The notes under the pieces were generated by a model, which worked only from the letters and a program-made list of their open reading frames with translations, made no database searches and was not told the origin of the DNA. From an uncultured Selenomonadales bacterium (GTDB lineage Bacteria; Bacillota; Negativicutes; Selenomonadales; Selenomonadaceae), in contig OMYB01000005.1 in assembly GCA_900315155.1 (NCBI GenBank), positions 97,459-161,458 on the forward strand: a DNA stretch of 64,000 nt, given 5' to 3'. Positions 53,029-61,376 of the stretch are shown here, one piece after another; the first letter of the stretch is position 1; every line of letters begins with the position of its first letter. A program made the translations under genes and the position numbers.

Positions 53029-54174
53029 ATGAAGAAATCAGCAAAACTTTCGCTGACCCTGGCCCTTATGATGGGCATCACGGGCGGCGTGCAGCTCATG
53101 GATACGAATCAGGCCAGCGCTGAGGTCAGCGACAAGGCACGTATCGAGTTCAATGGCGTTATTAGCTATGTCCACGATAAAGATAACCTTGGTGGATATG
53201 CAGTTAAAGGTGCCGATGCAAAAGACTACGAGCCTTACTGGAACAATTACTATCGTATTCAGTTTAATTACTATCAGTCCAAAAATATCAAATTTCAGGC
53301 TCGTCTGCATAGCGATTATGATTCTCTCGGTACTGACTATGGCAAAACAACGTCGGGAGCGTATTTTGACCAATCCTTCTTGGAAATTAAGGATCCCGCT
53401 GCAAAAGTAAATTATACTCTTGGAAAAAAAGGTGCATATCTTGGTCAGGGGCTTATTCATAACTCGACGGGTAATCTGACCGGTGTGCAGGTTTCGTTAG
53501 GAAATTGGTATGATCCCACTTGCCTCCAACTCCTTTATGGCCAGAAAAAGAATGGTTCTACATTTAAAGCGGTTAACTTTACGCACGATATTGTAAAGAA
53601 CTGGCAGTTCTCCACGACGTATATTAACCACGATTACCACAAAGCATTGGCTAGAAACCTGGGCAGGGTTCTGTTTAGTGGCGGCGCAACGGACAGTAAT
53701 TATAATGAACTCCATCTGCTCTCGGTTGGATCCAAAGTAAAAGCGAAAGCTTACACTGTACAAGGTGAGTATGTACACAACTTCTCTCATAACGTGAGTA
53801 ACAATTACGCTTATAAGATCAACAACAGGTATGTCGTCGATGACAGGAAGACATCTCGCAACGCTTGGTATATCGAGGTGTTCACAGGCCCGACCAGTGA
53901 TATGACCTCTGGTTTGCCACTCCAGAAACCGGGGACAAATGTTTGGTCTCTGAAATATCAGGATGTAGGCTCAAATGCTGTTGACTCGCATAACCCGACA
54001 TTTGTTGATAACGCTAGAGGATTCCGCCTGAATTATGGCCACACTTTTGTTAAGGGGTTATCTGCTGATATTGCCATTGCACGTATGAAGGATAAATGTG
54101 GTAATAGCTATGCGGAGAAGCCGGGGCATTGGAAAAATTATGTTATGGCCGAGGTTTCCTACAAGTTCCGTTAA
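53029..54174 (+). CDS. outer-membrane beta-barrel porin without SLH domain
   Basis: 381-aa exported protein. After a signal peptide (LSLTLALMMGITGGVQLMDTNQASAE) the sequence consists of alternating amphipathic strands rich in Tyr, Asn and Gly and ends VMAEVSYKFR. The composition is that of a trimeric-porin-like barrel. It lacks SLH and coiled-coil parts, unlike the OmpM protein at 44641. GC falls clearly below the neighbours from about 53150 on. Sitting between acid phosphatase and phospholipase-like genes, it may admit phosphate or phosphorylated compounds; this is inference. The ATG follows GATAGGAGAG. Confidence 0.75.
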   Translation: MKKSAKLSLTLALMMGITGGVQLMDTNQASAEVSDKARIEFNGVISYVHDKDNLGGYAVKGADAKDYEPYWNNYYRIQFNYYQSKNIKFQARLHSDYDSLGTDYGKTTSGAYFDQSFLEIKDPAAKVNYTLGKKGAYLGQGLIHNSTGNLTGVQVSLGNWYDPTCLQLLYGQKKNGSTFKAVNFTHDIVKNWQFSTTYINHDYHKALARNLGRVLFSGGATDSNYNELHLLSVGSKVKAKAYTVQGEYVHNFSHNVSNNYAYKINNRYVVDDRKTSRNAWYIEVFTGPTSDMTSGLPLQKPGTNVWSLKYQDVGSNAVDSHNPTFVDNARGFRLNYGHTFVKGLSADIAIARMKDKCGNSYAEKPGHWKNYVMAEVSYKFR

Positions 54175-54207
54175 TTTCCCTACCATGTAAATACCAACCA
54201 ACAATAT

Positions 54208-54238
54208 ACGGCTCGCCCACCCGGCGGGCCGTGTATTT
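54208..54238 (+). terminator. terminator-like hairpin after the porin
   Basis: ACGGCTCGCC / GGCGGGCCGT stem with a GTATTTG tail. The T-run is weak. Confidence 0.55.
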
Positions 54239-54277
54239 GCAAGTGAAGTTTTCCGATCATTTCACAGGAGGATAAAG

Positions 54278-55072
54278 ATGAAATTCTCACGTAAATCGAA
54301 ACTCATGCTCATCCCGGCCATGCTCGCGAGCTTTGGCGCGCTGACGTTTGCCCCGACCACGGCCCTGGCCTGGACGGATCAGACGCACATGGCCATCGAG
54401 CGTACGGCGGGCCTGCGCAGCTATCAGAACGCCTGCGCCCCGGACGTCTCGAAGACGGTCTCCGCCATCAACAAGCTGCGCAAGAACGACGGCCAGGGTC
54501 ACTTCTATGATGCGGCCAAGGCTCCGACGCGCAAGGACGTCGATGCGCAGCTCGAGATGATCGGCCAGTCCCGCGATGACGCGCCGGACGGCTGGATCCT
54601 CGGCGGTATCGTCAACGCGACGCGCAAGAGCAAGGCCTGGACGGAGATGGGCCGTTTCGATGACTACAACTACGCCATCCTCGGCCACTACATCGGCGAC
54701 CTCTCCCAGCCGCTGCACATGAGCGTTTACGACGACTTCAATCGGACGCACCACCTCAACGTGGACCAGACGCTGAACCACAGCGAAGTCAAATGGGACG
54801 ATGACGGCGCCCGCCTCATCGCGAAAGAGATGACCGTCGACGACAGCATGCATTTCAACACGGAGGAAGACCTCATCAACGAAATGCTGAAAATCGCCAA
54901 CGAGTCCTACGAGCTCGGCCAGACGCTGCGCAAAGAGAACCGCGAGCTCACCCACGACGAGGCCCTCGCCCGCGCCAACCGCAGCGCCACCTTCTTCCGC
55001 GCCGTCATGCGCTACTGCGGCAAATCCGTCGTCACCGACGACACCGCAACCTACATCAACGTGGGCAAATAA
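54278..55072 (+). CDS. exported zinc-dependent phospholipase C / S1-P1 nuclease-like hydrolase
   Basis: 264-aa exported protein. The signal peptide ends in ALA, and the mature protein would start at the Trp of WTDQTHMAIERTA; an N-terminal Trp is a zinc ligand in this fold. Other ligand regions are RFDDYNYAILGHYIGDLSQPLHMS (core GHYIGDLSQPLH) and RTHHLNVDQTL, which give the His/Asp set of the three-zinc site. The superfamily contains phospholipase C and S1/P1 nucleases, both phosphodiesterases. Which substrate is used cannot be decided. Its place among phosphatases supports phosphorus scavenging. GGAGGATAAAG precedes the ATG, and a strong terminator follows. Confidence 0.8.
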   Translation: MKFSRKSKLMLIPAMLASFGALTFAPTTALAWTDQTHMAIERTAGLRSYQNACAPDVSKTVSAINKLRKNDGQGHFYDAAKAPTRKDVDAQLEMIGQSRDDAPDGWILGGIVNATRKSKAWTEMGRFDDYNYAILGHYIGDLSQPLHMSVYDDFNRTHHLNVDQTLNHSEVKWDDDGARLIAKEMTVDDSMHFNTEEDLINEMLKIANESYELGQTLRKENRELTHDEALARANRSATFFRAVMRYCGKSVVTDDTATYINVGK

Positions 55073-55124
55073 CCAGCGACGCGCCAAAACCTACTGGACA
55101 CTCCTTAACCCCTAGAATAAAACC

Positions 55125-55168
55125 AAAACACGCAGCCAGCGGATTGCCTCCGCCAGGCTGCGTGTTTT
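55125..55168 (+). terminator. intrinsic terminator of the phospholipase-like gene
   Basis: AAAACACGCAGCC / GGCTGCGTGTTTT, a perfect 13-bp stem with an inner hairpin. Confidence 0.9.
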
Positions 55169-55202
55169 CGCGTATATGAGTTGACTTTGACGCAAAATGT
55201 GC

Positions 55203-55318
55203 GTGCATAGTAGTCAATGATATGCTATACTATATGCGTCACGACCTCTTGGATGGGCCCTATGACCCGAAACCAGCACAACAAAGCACCCCGGGTCGTA
55301 ACCCCCGGGGTGCTTTGC
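55203..55318 (+). ncRNA. candidate plus-strand small RNA, convergent with sRNA B
   Basis: An extended -10 (TGC-TATACT, 55226-55231) with a weak -35 (GTGCAT, 55203-55208; 17-bp spacing) would start an RNA near 55238. It would end at the CACCCCGGG / CCCGGGGTG stem near 55318, about 80 nt. That stem also ends the minus-strand RNA B, so the two RNAs are convergent and overlap. There is no convincing peptide frame with an SD. Confidence 0.45.
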
Positions 55319-55371
55319 TTACGAATGCTCTTCGTTAATGTAAGTATAGCAAACTATTTTCAGCTGTGCAA
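55278..55371 (-). ncRNA. sRNA B: promoter plus ~59-nt RNA with terminator
   Basis: Minus strand: TTGCAC (55366-55371), 17 bp, TATACT (55343-55348); start near 55336. The RNA begins with a TTAACGAAGAGCATT hairpin region and ends with an AAAGCACCCCGGG stem and TTG, at about 55278. It is a near copy of sRNA A 126 bp away, with the same promoter spacing, length and first 25 bases. There is no frame with an SD. Confidence 0.65.
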
Positions 55372-55403
55372 GTTAAAAATTGGTGCTAGTTTCTCCGACT
55401 GAA

Positions 55404-55497
55404 CAACAAAAGCCCCTAGCTCGCAACTGCTAGGGGCTTTTGCTTGCATAATGCTTCTCGTTAATAGTAGTTTAGCACAATATCGTAATTTGTGCCA
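55404..55497 (-). ncRNA. sRNA A: promoter plus ~59-nt RNA with terminator
   Basis: Minus strand: TGGCAC (55492-55497), 17 bp, TAAACT (55469-55474); start near 55462. The RNA begins with TTAACGAGAAGCATT and AAGCAAA, as in sRNA B, and ends with the perfect AAAAGCCCCTAGC / GCTAGGGGCTTTT terminator. With sRNA B it forms a tandem duplication that fills the gene-free stretch 55170-55500. Confidence 0.65.
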
Positions 55498-55503
55498 GTA
55501 AAA

Positions 55504-56493
55504 TCAGTTGTGGATGTCGTTGGCGATGGCACCGGCGGGGAGGCCGTGGGCTTTTTCGATGGCGGCTTCCTCGGCTTTGACCTGGTCAACGAGGGAGTGT
55601 TGCGTGGCCTCGGTCTTCATGCGCTTTTTCTCGGTCGGGGCAACCCATTTGCGAAGGGCTTTGTTGCGGACCTCGCGTTTCTGTTTCGGCGAGAGTGCCC
55701 AGTAGTTGCCGTCGCCTTCGTCGTACTGCGCCGGCTCCCAGTCACCGTAGGACGGGTTCGGGAGGACGATGTATTTCAGGCCGAACTTGTTTTTGTTCGC
55801 GTCGATGATGGCATTGCGCATCGTCTGCTTTTTGTGGTACGTGCCGATCGGCAGGTCGCCGGCGTTGTCGCCCATGTAGACGACGACGTCATATTTCTGC
55901 TCGATGGCATCGTAGCGCGGCTGCTTGTTGCTCGTCGTGGTCTTGAACAGCATGTGCTGCTTGTCGATCTGCGGGAAGCCGAGTGCCTTCATGTTGGTTG
56001 CGGAGCCCTCGTACTGCGTGTCCATGCTGCGGTTCGTGACGTAGAAGATCTGCACGCCGAGTTTGTCGACGGCCTGCAGGTACTCCGTGGCGCCCGGCAT
56101 CGCGAGCGCCTCGCCCGCTGCGCACCACTCCGTCCACGTCTTCGTGCTGTAGGCGCCGTCCGTATCGATGAGGCCGGCCTCGAACGCGCTGTTGTCGAGC
56201 ACGGTCTCATCGGCATCGAGTACGATCGCGAGCGGCTTGTCGCCCTGCTTGTGGTTCGCGACGGCCTGCTTGACCTGCAGCAGCGCAACGTTGTACGCCT
56301 GGTAGCAGAGCTCGCGGTACTCGGCCGAGTTCTGCATCCAGCCGACGGCCATCATGAGCTCGTCGTTCAAGTCCTCCTGCGAGAACGAAGCGGCCTCTGC
56401 CGGAGCCTGCGCGAGCGGTGCGCCGATGAACGAAACACAGAGTGCGGCTGCGACGAGCAGCTGCTTTTTCTTACCCATCCAAAACAGTTTCAT
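55504..56493 (-). CDS. secreted class C-type acid phosphatase (HAD, e(P4)-like), copy 2
   Basis: 329-aa paralogue of the phosphatase at 51921, with the same HAD motifs (IVLDADETVLDNSAF, YVTNRS, VVYMGDNAGDL). It has an extra C-terminal tail of about 30 residues rich in Lys, Glu and Ala. The signal peptide LLVAAALCVSFIGAPLAQAPAEA is not followed by a lipobox. The ATG at 56493 follows GGGGGAAG. Gene copies 1 and 2 face each other across a porin and a phospholipase-like gene, and their promoters share an operator. Motif I reads DADE here and DCDE in copy 1; both fit the DxDE rule. Confidence 0.9.
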   Translation of the reverse strand: MKLFWMGKKKQLLVAAALCVSFIGAPLAQAPAEAASFSQEDLNDELMMAVGWMQNSAEYRELCYQAYNVALLQVKQAVANHKQGDKPLAIVLDADETVLDNSAFEAGLIDTDGAYSTKTWTEWCAAGEALAMPGATEYLQAVDKLGVQIFYVTNRSMDTQYEGSATNMKALGFPQIDKQHMLFKTTTSNKQPRYDAIEQKYDVVVYMGDNAGDLPIGTYHKKQTMRNAIIDANKNKFGLKYIVLPNPSYGDWEPAQYDEGDGNYWALSPKQKREVRNKALRKWVAPTEKKRMKTEATQHSLVDQVKAEEAAIEKAHGLPAGAIANDIHN

Positions 56494-56544
56494 GTGTCTT
56501 CCCCCTGATTTTCTCAAAAATCACAATTTATTGTATGCTCTTAT

Positions 56545-56587
56545 ATTATACCGTTTCTTTCGCGTGGAGAAAAGGGACACGCGTCCC
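56545..56587 (-). promoter_or_regulatory. acid phosphatase 2 promoter with a GGGACGCGTGTCCC operator
   Basis: Minus strand: palindrome GGGACGCGTGTCCC (56574-56587), then TTTT, and TATAAT (56545-56550). The first G is 37 nt before the -10, exactly as in the promoter of the paralogue at 51690-51732. The remaining positions of the spacer are mostly different, which supports selection on the palindrome. Confidence 0.7.
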
Positions 56588-56733
56588 GTTCCGTTTGTAT
56601 TCCGGCAAAGATTTTTTTGCAGGAAAGAAGGAGGACTGGCAGGAATCTGGCGGGCGGAGACGAATCCTATAAGCAGAAGGCTTTTCTCGTTGGGAAAATC
56701 TGGTAATCTTTTTATAGAAGAGAAGGAGTTTTT

Positions 56734-58593
56734 ATGGCACTGCTAGAGGAAGCAAAGCAGGGCATGGGGCAACGCGAGGACCGTCAAGGCCGAGGTGCTC
56801 ATGTATGTGCTGCCAATCGTGGCCATCGGCCTCATCATCATGTCGGCGGTGACGTTCAAGTATGTGGGGTCGACGTTCGAGAAGCAGATCACGACGGATT
56901 CGACGACGATGGTCGTTGAGATGAGCGACAGCATCTCGAACTGGCTCGATAAACGCCGCCTCGAGACGAGGCTCGCCGCCGATAACTTCGGCGCGCGCAA
57001 CATGAACGTGGAGATGCTGAACCAGAACATCCAGTATCGCTACGAGCTCATGCAGAAAATCTATCCGGGCGCGTAGGACAGCGTGAGCTGGGGCCCGTTC
57101 GATGGCTCGGGTACGCTCTATGGCTGGACGAAATCCGGCTTCAAGGAGATGCACAACAAGGATAAAGGCTGGTACAAGGAGACTATGACGGGCCAGCATG
57201 AGTCGTTCTTCTCCACGCCGGTCATCTCGCAGGCTACGGGCAAGATCATCTTCAACAGCATTTCGCTCATCACGAGCAATGAAGGCAAGACGGTCGGCAT
57301 GATCCTCGCCGCCGTCAACGTCGATGCCCTCACGGAGAAAGTCTCCGCGTTCAAGCTCGGCGAGCATGGCTACAGCCTGCTCATCTCGGAGGATGGCACG
57401 TACCTCGTGAACCCGGACCCCGAGGCCATCATGAAGAAGAAGGCCACGGAGGAGTCGAACCCGGAGCTCAAAGCTCTCGGTAAGAAGATGCTTTCCGGTG
57501 ACACGGGTGCCATGAAGTTCAAGGACAACGATGGCAAGGACAAGATTGCGTTCTATACGCCGATCAAGGCATCGGGCTGGGGACTCGCGACGGTTGCAGA
57601 CCAGGATGAGCTGTTTGCCCCGGTCGGCAATGCGCTGAAAATCATGACGGGTATCTCCCTCGTGATCCTCGTGCTCATCTCGCTCGCTATCCTCTTTATC
57701 GTGAACCGCGTCATGCATCCGCTCAGCGTCATGATGAACGAGATGCATCTCATGGCGGGCAACGATCTGCGTGACCGTCCAAACGAGGTCACGGCGAACA
57801 ACGAGCTCGGCAGGCTCTCCGAGGCCATGGTCGAGATGCGCCAGAGCATCGCGGCGACGGTCAAGAAGGTCAGCGGCAGCAGCGAGACGCTCGCGGCCGC
57901 ATCCGAGGAACTCAACGCGACGACGGAGCAGTCGGCGCAGGCCTCGTCGCAGGTCGCGGACAGCATCGTGAATGTCGCACAGGGCACGGCGGAGCAGCTC
58001 ACGTCGTCACGGCCCTCGGCTCCCGCTCGCAGGAAATCGGCGAAATCGTCGACACGATCGCCGGCATCGCCGACCAGACGAACCTGCTCGCGCTGAACGC
58101 AGCCATCGAGGCTGCCCGCGCCGGTGAGCAGGGCCGCGGCTTCGCCGTCGTCGCCGAGGAGGTCCGTAAGCTCGCGGAGTCCAGCCAGGAGGCCGCACAC
58201 AAGATCACGGAACTCATCATGGCAACGCGCGCCGAGACGGACAGCGCCGTCGAGGGCATGCAGCGCGGCAGCGAAGAGGTCCGCACGGGCACGCAGAAGA
58301 TCATCACCATGGGCGATTCGTTCCGCCGCATCATCGAGATCGTCGAGGAAGTCTCGTCGCAGGTGAATGTCATCAGCAACGCGATCGCCGGCATGGAGGA
58401 TGATGGCACGGCCATCGTCGAGCACGTCGACACGATCGCCGCGAGCAGCCAGAAGGCCGCCGAGGAGGCCGAGACCGTCTCCGCCGCGACCGAGGAGCAG
58501 ACGGCATCCGTTCAGGAGATCGCCAACGCGAGCAAGAGCCTCGCAGAGATGGCGACGGAGCTCCAGAACGAGGTCAGCCGCTTCAAACTTTAA
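56734..58593 (+). pseudogene. methyl-accepting chemotaxis protein pseudogene
   Basis: Remains of a receptor with a transmembrane helix (LMYVLPIVAIGLIIMSAV), a dCache-like periplasmic domain, a second helix (ISLVILVLISLAILFIV), a HAMP region and a signalling domain with the hairpin tip [20 protein letters not shown]. Three lesions are visible: an extra G in the GGGG run at 56766-56769 shifts the frame after MALLEEAKQGM; an in-frame TAG at 57074-57076 interrupts YPGA-DSVSWGPFDG; and near 58005 a deletion fuses AEQLT to [13 protein letters not shown] out of frame, removing a large part of the first signalling helix. A good SD precedes the ATG at 56734. No receptor can be made without repair. Confidence 0.9.
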
Positions 58594-58610
58594 GCCAAAT
58601 CATCCGGAAA

Positions 58611-58644
58611 CCTGCGGGGAGGTGTCTTCCCGCAGGCTTTTTTG
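58611..58644 (+). terminator. intrinsic terminator after the receptor pseudogene
   Basis: CCTGCGGG / CCCGCAGG stem with TTTTTT. Confidence 0.88.
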
Positions 58645-58665
58645 TTAAGTCGTGTAAATTTCTCA

Positions 58666-58721
58666 TTGACAAATACCTACCATTATGATACTATTCAAAA
58701 CATATAGAAATGATAGGTGTT
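58666..58721 (+). promoter_or_regulatory. metNIQ promoter with an AACATAT-type site
   Basis: TTGACA (58666-58671), 17 bp, TACTAT (58689-58694). AACATATAGAAAT then GATAGGTGTT (58699-58721) lies over the likely start site and resembles the cysK element at 21740-21760. The leader is too short for a SAM riboswitch. Confidence 0.65.
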
Positions 58722-58748
58722 AATGCTTTCCAAGGAAGTGATAAGGAT

Positions 58749-59798
58749 ATGATCCAACTTTCTCATATCGAGAAAACGTACGACAGCCCAGCGGGGCCTG
58801 TGCATGCGCTGAAGGGCATCGACCTCACGATCGGAACGGGTGAGATCTTCGGCATCATCGGCCTTTCGGGCGCGGGCAAATCCACGCTGATCCGCTGCAT
58901 CAACCTGCTCGAGCGTCCGACGTCGGGCAGTGTGGTCATCGACGGCGAGGACATGATGGCGCTGAGCGACAAGGAGCTGCGGCGTGCGCGCAAGGATATC
59001 GGCATGATATTCCAGCATTTCAACCTGCTGTCGTCGGCGACGGTCTACGACAATATCGCGTTCCCGCTGCGGCTCGTGCATAAGCCGGAGGCGGAGATCC
59101 GCAAGAAGGTCGAGGAACTCCTGAAGCTCGTCGGCCTCGAAAACAAGGCGGAGCAGTATCCGTCGCAGCTCTCGGGTGGCCAGAAACAGCGCGTGGGCAT
59201 CGCGAGGGCGCTCGCGAGCGAGCCGAAGATCCTGCTCTGCGATGAGGCGACGAGCGCGCTCGACCCGCAGACGACGAAGGCGATCCTCGACCTCATCCGC
59301 GACATCAACGCAAAGATGCACCTCACGGTCGTCGTCATCACGCATGAAATGCAGGTCATCAAGGAGATCTGCGATAAGGTTGCCGTCATCTCGAACGGCG
59401 TCATCGCGGAGCAGGGCACGGTGCTCGATGTCTTCACGAATCCGCAGCAGCCCATCACGCAGGAGTTCATCAGCGTCCTGCTGAGCAACGAGCTCCCCGC
59501 GGCGTTCCGCGGCAGTACGATTTCGCAGGAGCCGGAGCCGGGCGCTGTCCTGCTCATGCGGCTGACGTTTATCGGCGAGAATGCGGATGACCCCGTGCTC
59601 GCCGATACGATCAAGAAGTTCCCCGAGCTCGATATCTCGATCCTGTTCGGCGATGTCGACCAGATCCAGGCTGTGCCTTTCGGCCGCATGATCATCGGTA
59701 TCACGGGGCCGCAGGCGAAAATCGATGAGGCGCTCGGCTATCTCGGCAGCCGCGATCTCAAGGAGGAGGTGATCGGCTATGTCCACAGGAATTCTTGA
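58749..59798 (+). CDS. metN: methionine ABC transporter ATP-binding protein MetN
   Basis: 349-aa cytosolic ATPase of the methionine importer. Walker A is GLSGAGKSTL, signature LSGGQKQRVGIARAL, Walker B ILLCDEATSALDPQT and the switch His VVITHEM. The C-terminal NIL domain (about 265-345), which binds methionine for feedback inhibition, is present (LLMRLTFIGENADDPVL). The ATG at 58749 is preferred over one at 58710 because of AAGGAAG at about 58732. It overlaps metI by 20 nt. Confidence 0.93.
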   Translation: MIQLSHIEKTYDSPAGPVHALKGIDLTIGTGEIFGIIGLSGAGKSTLIRCINLLERPTSGSVVIDGEDMMALSDKELRRARKDIGMIFQHFNLLSSATVYDNIAFPLRLVHKPEAEIRKKVEELLKLVGLENKAEQYPSQLSGGQKQRVGIARALASEPKILLCDEATSALDPQTTKAILDLIRDINAKMHLTVVVITHEMQVIKEICDKVAVISNGVIAEQGTVLDVFTNPQQPITQEFISVLLSNELPAAFRGSTISQEPEPGAVLLMRLTFIGENADDPVLADTIKKFPELDISILFGDVDQIQAVPFGRMIIGITGPQAKIDEALGYLGSRDLKEEVIGYVHRNS

Positions 59799-60432
59799 TC
59801 TGCTGATGCCGGCTCTCGGCCAGACGGTCTACATGGTCGTCGTCTCCATGCTCATCGCGACGATCCTCGGCGTGCCGCTCGGCGTGCTGCTGCACACGAC
59901 GGCAAAAGGCCAGATCCTCGAGGCACCAGCGCTCAACAAATGCGTCGGCGCCGTGGTGAACGCCATCCGCTCGATCCCGTTCATCATCCTCATGGTGGCC
60001 ATCATCCCGCTGACGAGGCTCCTCGTCGGCACGGCCATCGGCACGACGGCGGCCATGGTACCGCTCGTTATCGCCGCCGTCCCGTTCATCGGCCGTCTCA
60101 TCGAGACGAGCCTGAAAGAGGTCCCGTACGGCCTCGTCGAGGCCGCGGAGGCCATGGGCGCAACGCCGTGTCAGATCATCTGGTGGGTGCTTCTGCCGGA
60201 GGCGCGCGCGAGTATCGTGGCCCAGCTCACGACGGTCGTCATCAACCTCGTCGGTGAGTCGGCCATGGCCGGTGCCATCGGCGGTGGCGGTCTCGGCGAC
60301 CTTGCCATCCGCTACGGCTACCAGCGTTTCCGCCCGGATGTCATGATCGCGACGGTCGTCGTGCTCATCATCCTCGTCCAGCTCGTCCAGTTCGCGGGCA
60401 ACCACCTCGCGCAGCATCTGGACAAGAAATAA
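59779..60432 (+). CDS. metI: methionine ABC transporter permease MetI
   Basis: 217-aa inner-membrane permease with five hydrophobic segments and the EAA loop EAAEAMGATPCQIIWWVLLPEA (core AAEAMGATPCQIIW). It pairs with MetN and MetQ. GGAGGTGAT precedes the ATG inside the metN 3' end, so translation is coupled. Confidence 0.93.
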   Translation: MSTGILDLLMPALGQTVYMVVVSMLIATILGVPLGVLLHTTAKGQILEAPALNKCVGAVVNAIRSIPFIILMVAIIPLTRLLVGTAIGTTAAMVPLVIAAVPFIGRLIETSLKEVPYGLVEAAEAMGATPCQIIWWVLLPEARASIVAQLTTVVINLVGESAMAGAIGGGGLGDLAIRYGYQRFRPDVMIATVVVLIILVQLVQFAGNHLAQHLDKK

Positions 60433-60493
60433 GATATAGCTCTGGGGGTTCCCAGCCTATATAGATGTATGTGAATTCAAGGGAGGTTTCTGT

Positions 60494-61330
60494 ATGAAGA
60501 AAGTATTTGCCATTATCGCATCCCTCATCATCGCCACGCTGGCCTTCGCCGGCTGCGGCGGCAACGCGGGCACGAGCTCGTCCTCGTCATCGGCGGCCAG
60601 CTCGGGTGCCAAGACACTCAAAGTCGGTGCAACGGCTGTGCCGCATGCCGAGATCCTCGAGAAGGTCAAGCCGATTCTCGAAAAAGAGGGCATCACGCTC
60701 GAAATCGTCGAGTTCAACGACTATGTCCAGCCGAACCTCGCGCTGAACGACAAAGAGCTCGATGCGAACTATTTCCAGCATAAGCCGTATCTCGATAACT
60801 TCATCTCCGAGCATCAGGATTGCAAGCTCGTGAGCGCTGCCGGCATCCACATCGAGCCGATGGGCGTTTACTCGAAGAAGGTCAAAGACCTGAAAGACCT
60901 CAAGGACGGCGCCACGGTCGGCGTGCCGAACGACCCGACGAATGAGGGCCGCAGCCTGCTGCTCCTCGAGAAAGCCGGTCTGCTGAAGCTGAAAGAGGGC
61001 GTGGCCGAGAAAGCAACGCTGCAGGATATCGTCGACAACCCGAAACACCTGAAGTTCCAGGAAGTCGAGGCTGCCCAGGTTCCGCGTACGCTCGAGGATG
61101 TGGACGCTGCCGTCATCAACTCGAACTTCGCGATGCAGGTCCAGCTCGACCCGACGAAAGACTCGCTCTTCATCGAGGACAGCACGTCCCCGTACGTCAA
61201 CATCATCGCCGTCCGCGACGGTGACGCCGACCGCCCAGAGATCCAGGCCCTCATCAAAGCGCTGAAGAGCCAGGAAATCAAAGACTTCATCACGGAGAAA
61301 TACAAAGGCGCCGTCGTCGCTGCGTTCTAA
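60494..61330 (+). CDS. metQ: methionine-binding lipoprotein MetQ
   Basis: 278-aa substrate-binding lipoprotein. The lipobox is LAFAGC with Cys at about residue 20, followed by a Ser/Gly-rich linker. The NlpA/MetQ core contains KVGATAVPHAEILE, NDYVQPNLALND-type sequence and GVPNDPTNEGR. It captures D- or L-methionine and delivers it to MetI/MetN. GGGAGG precedes the ATG. A bidirectional terminator is shared with fbp. Confidence 0.93.
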   Translation: MKKVFAIIASLIIATLAFAGCGGNAGTSSSSSSAASSGAKTLKVGATAVPHAEILEKVKPILEKEGITLEIVEFNDYVQPNLALNDKELDANYFQHKPYLDNFISEHQDCKLVSAAGIHIEPMGVYSKKVKDLKDLKDGATVGVPNDPTNEGRSLLLLEKAGLLKLKEGVAEKATLQDIVDNPKHLKFQEVEAAQVPRTLEDVDAAVINSNFAMQVQLDPTKDSLFIEDSTSPYVNIIAVRDGDADRPEIQALIKALKSQEIKDFITEKYKGAVVAAF

Positions 61331-61346
61331 GCGATACTCGAACCAT

Positions 61347-61376
61347 AAAAAAACCACCCTTTCGGGTGGTTTTTTT
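61347..61376. terminator. bidirectional terminator between metQ and fbp
   Basis: CCACCC-ttt-cGGGTGG stem flanked by A7 and T7 runs. Confidence 0.93.

Noticed and set aside
55492..56508. Plus-strand frame of 338 codons
   Set aside because: Antisense to the second acid phosphatase. No SD or domain signal, and composition is typical of a shadow frame.
58593..58749. Possible SAM riboswitch before metNIQ
   Set aside because: The leader from the promoter to the start is only about 50 nt and lacks the S-box elements.
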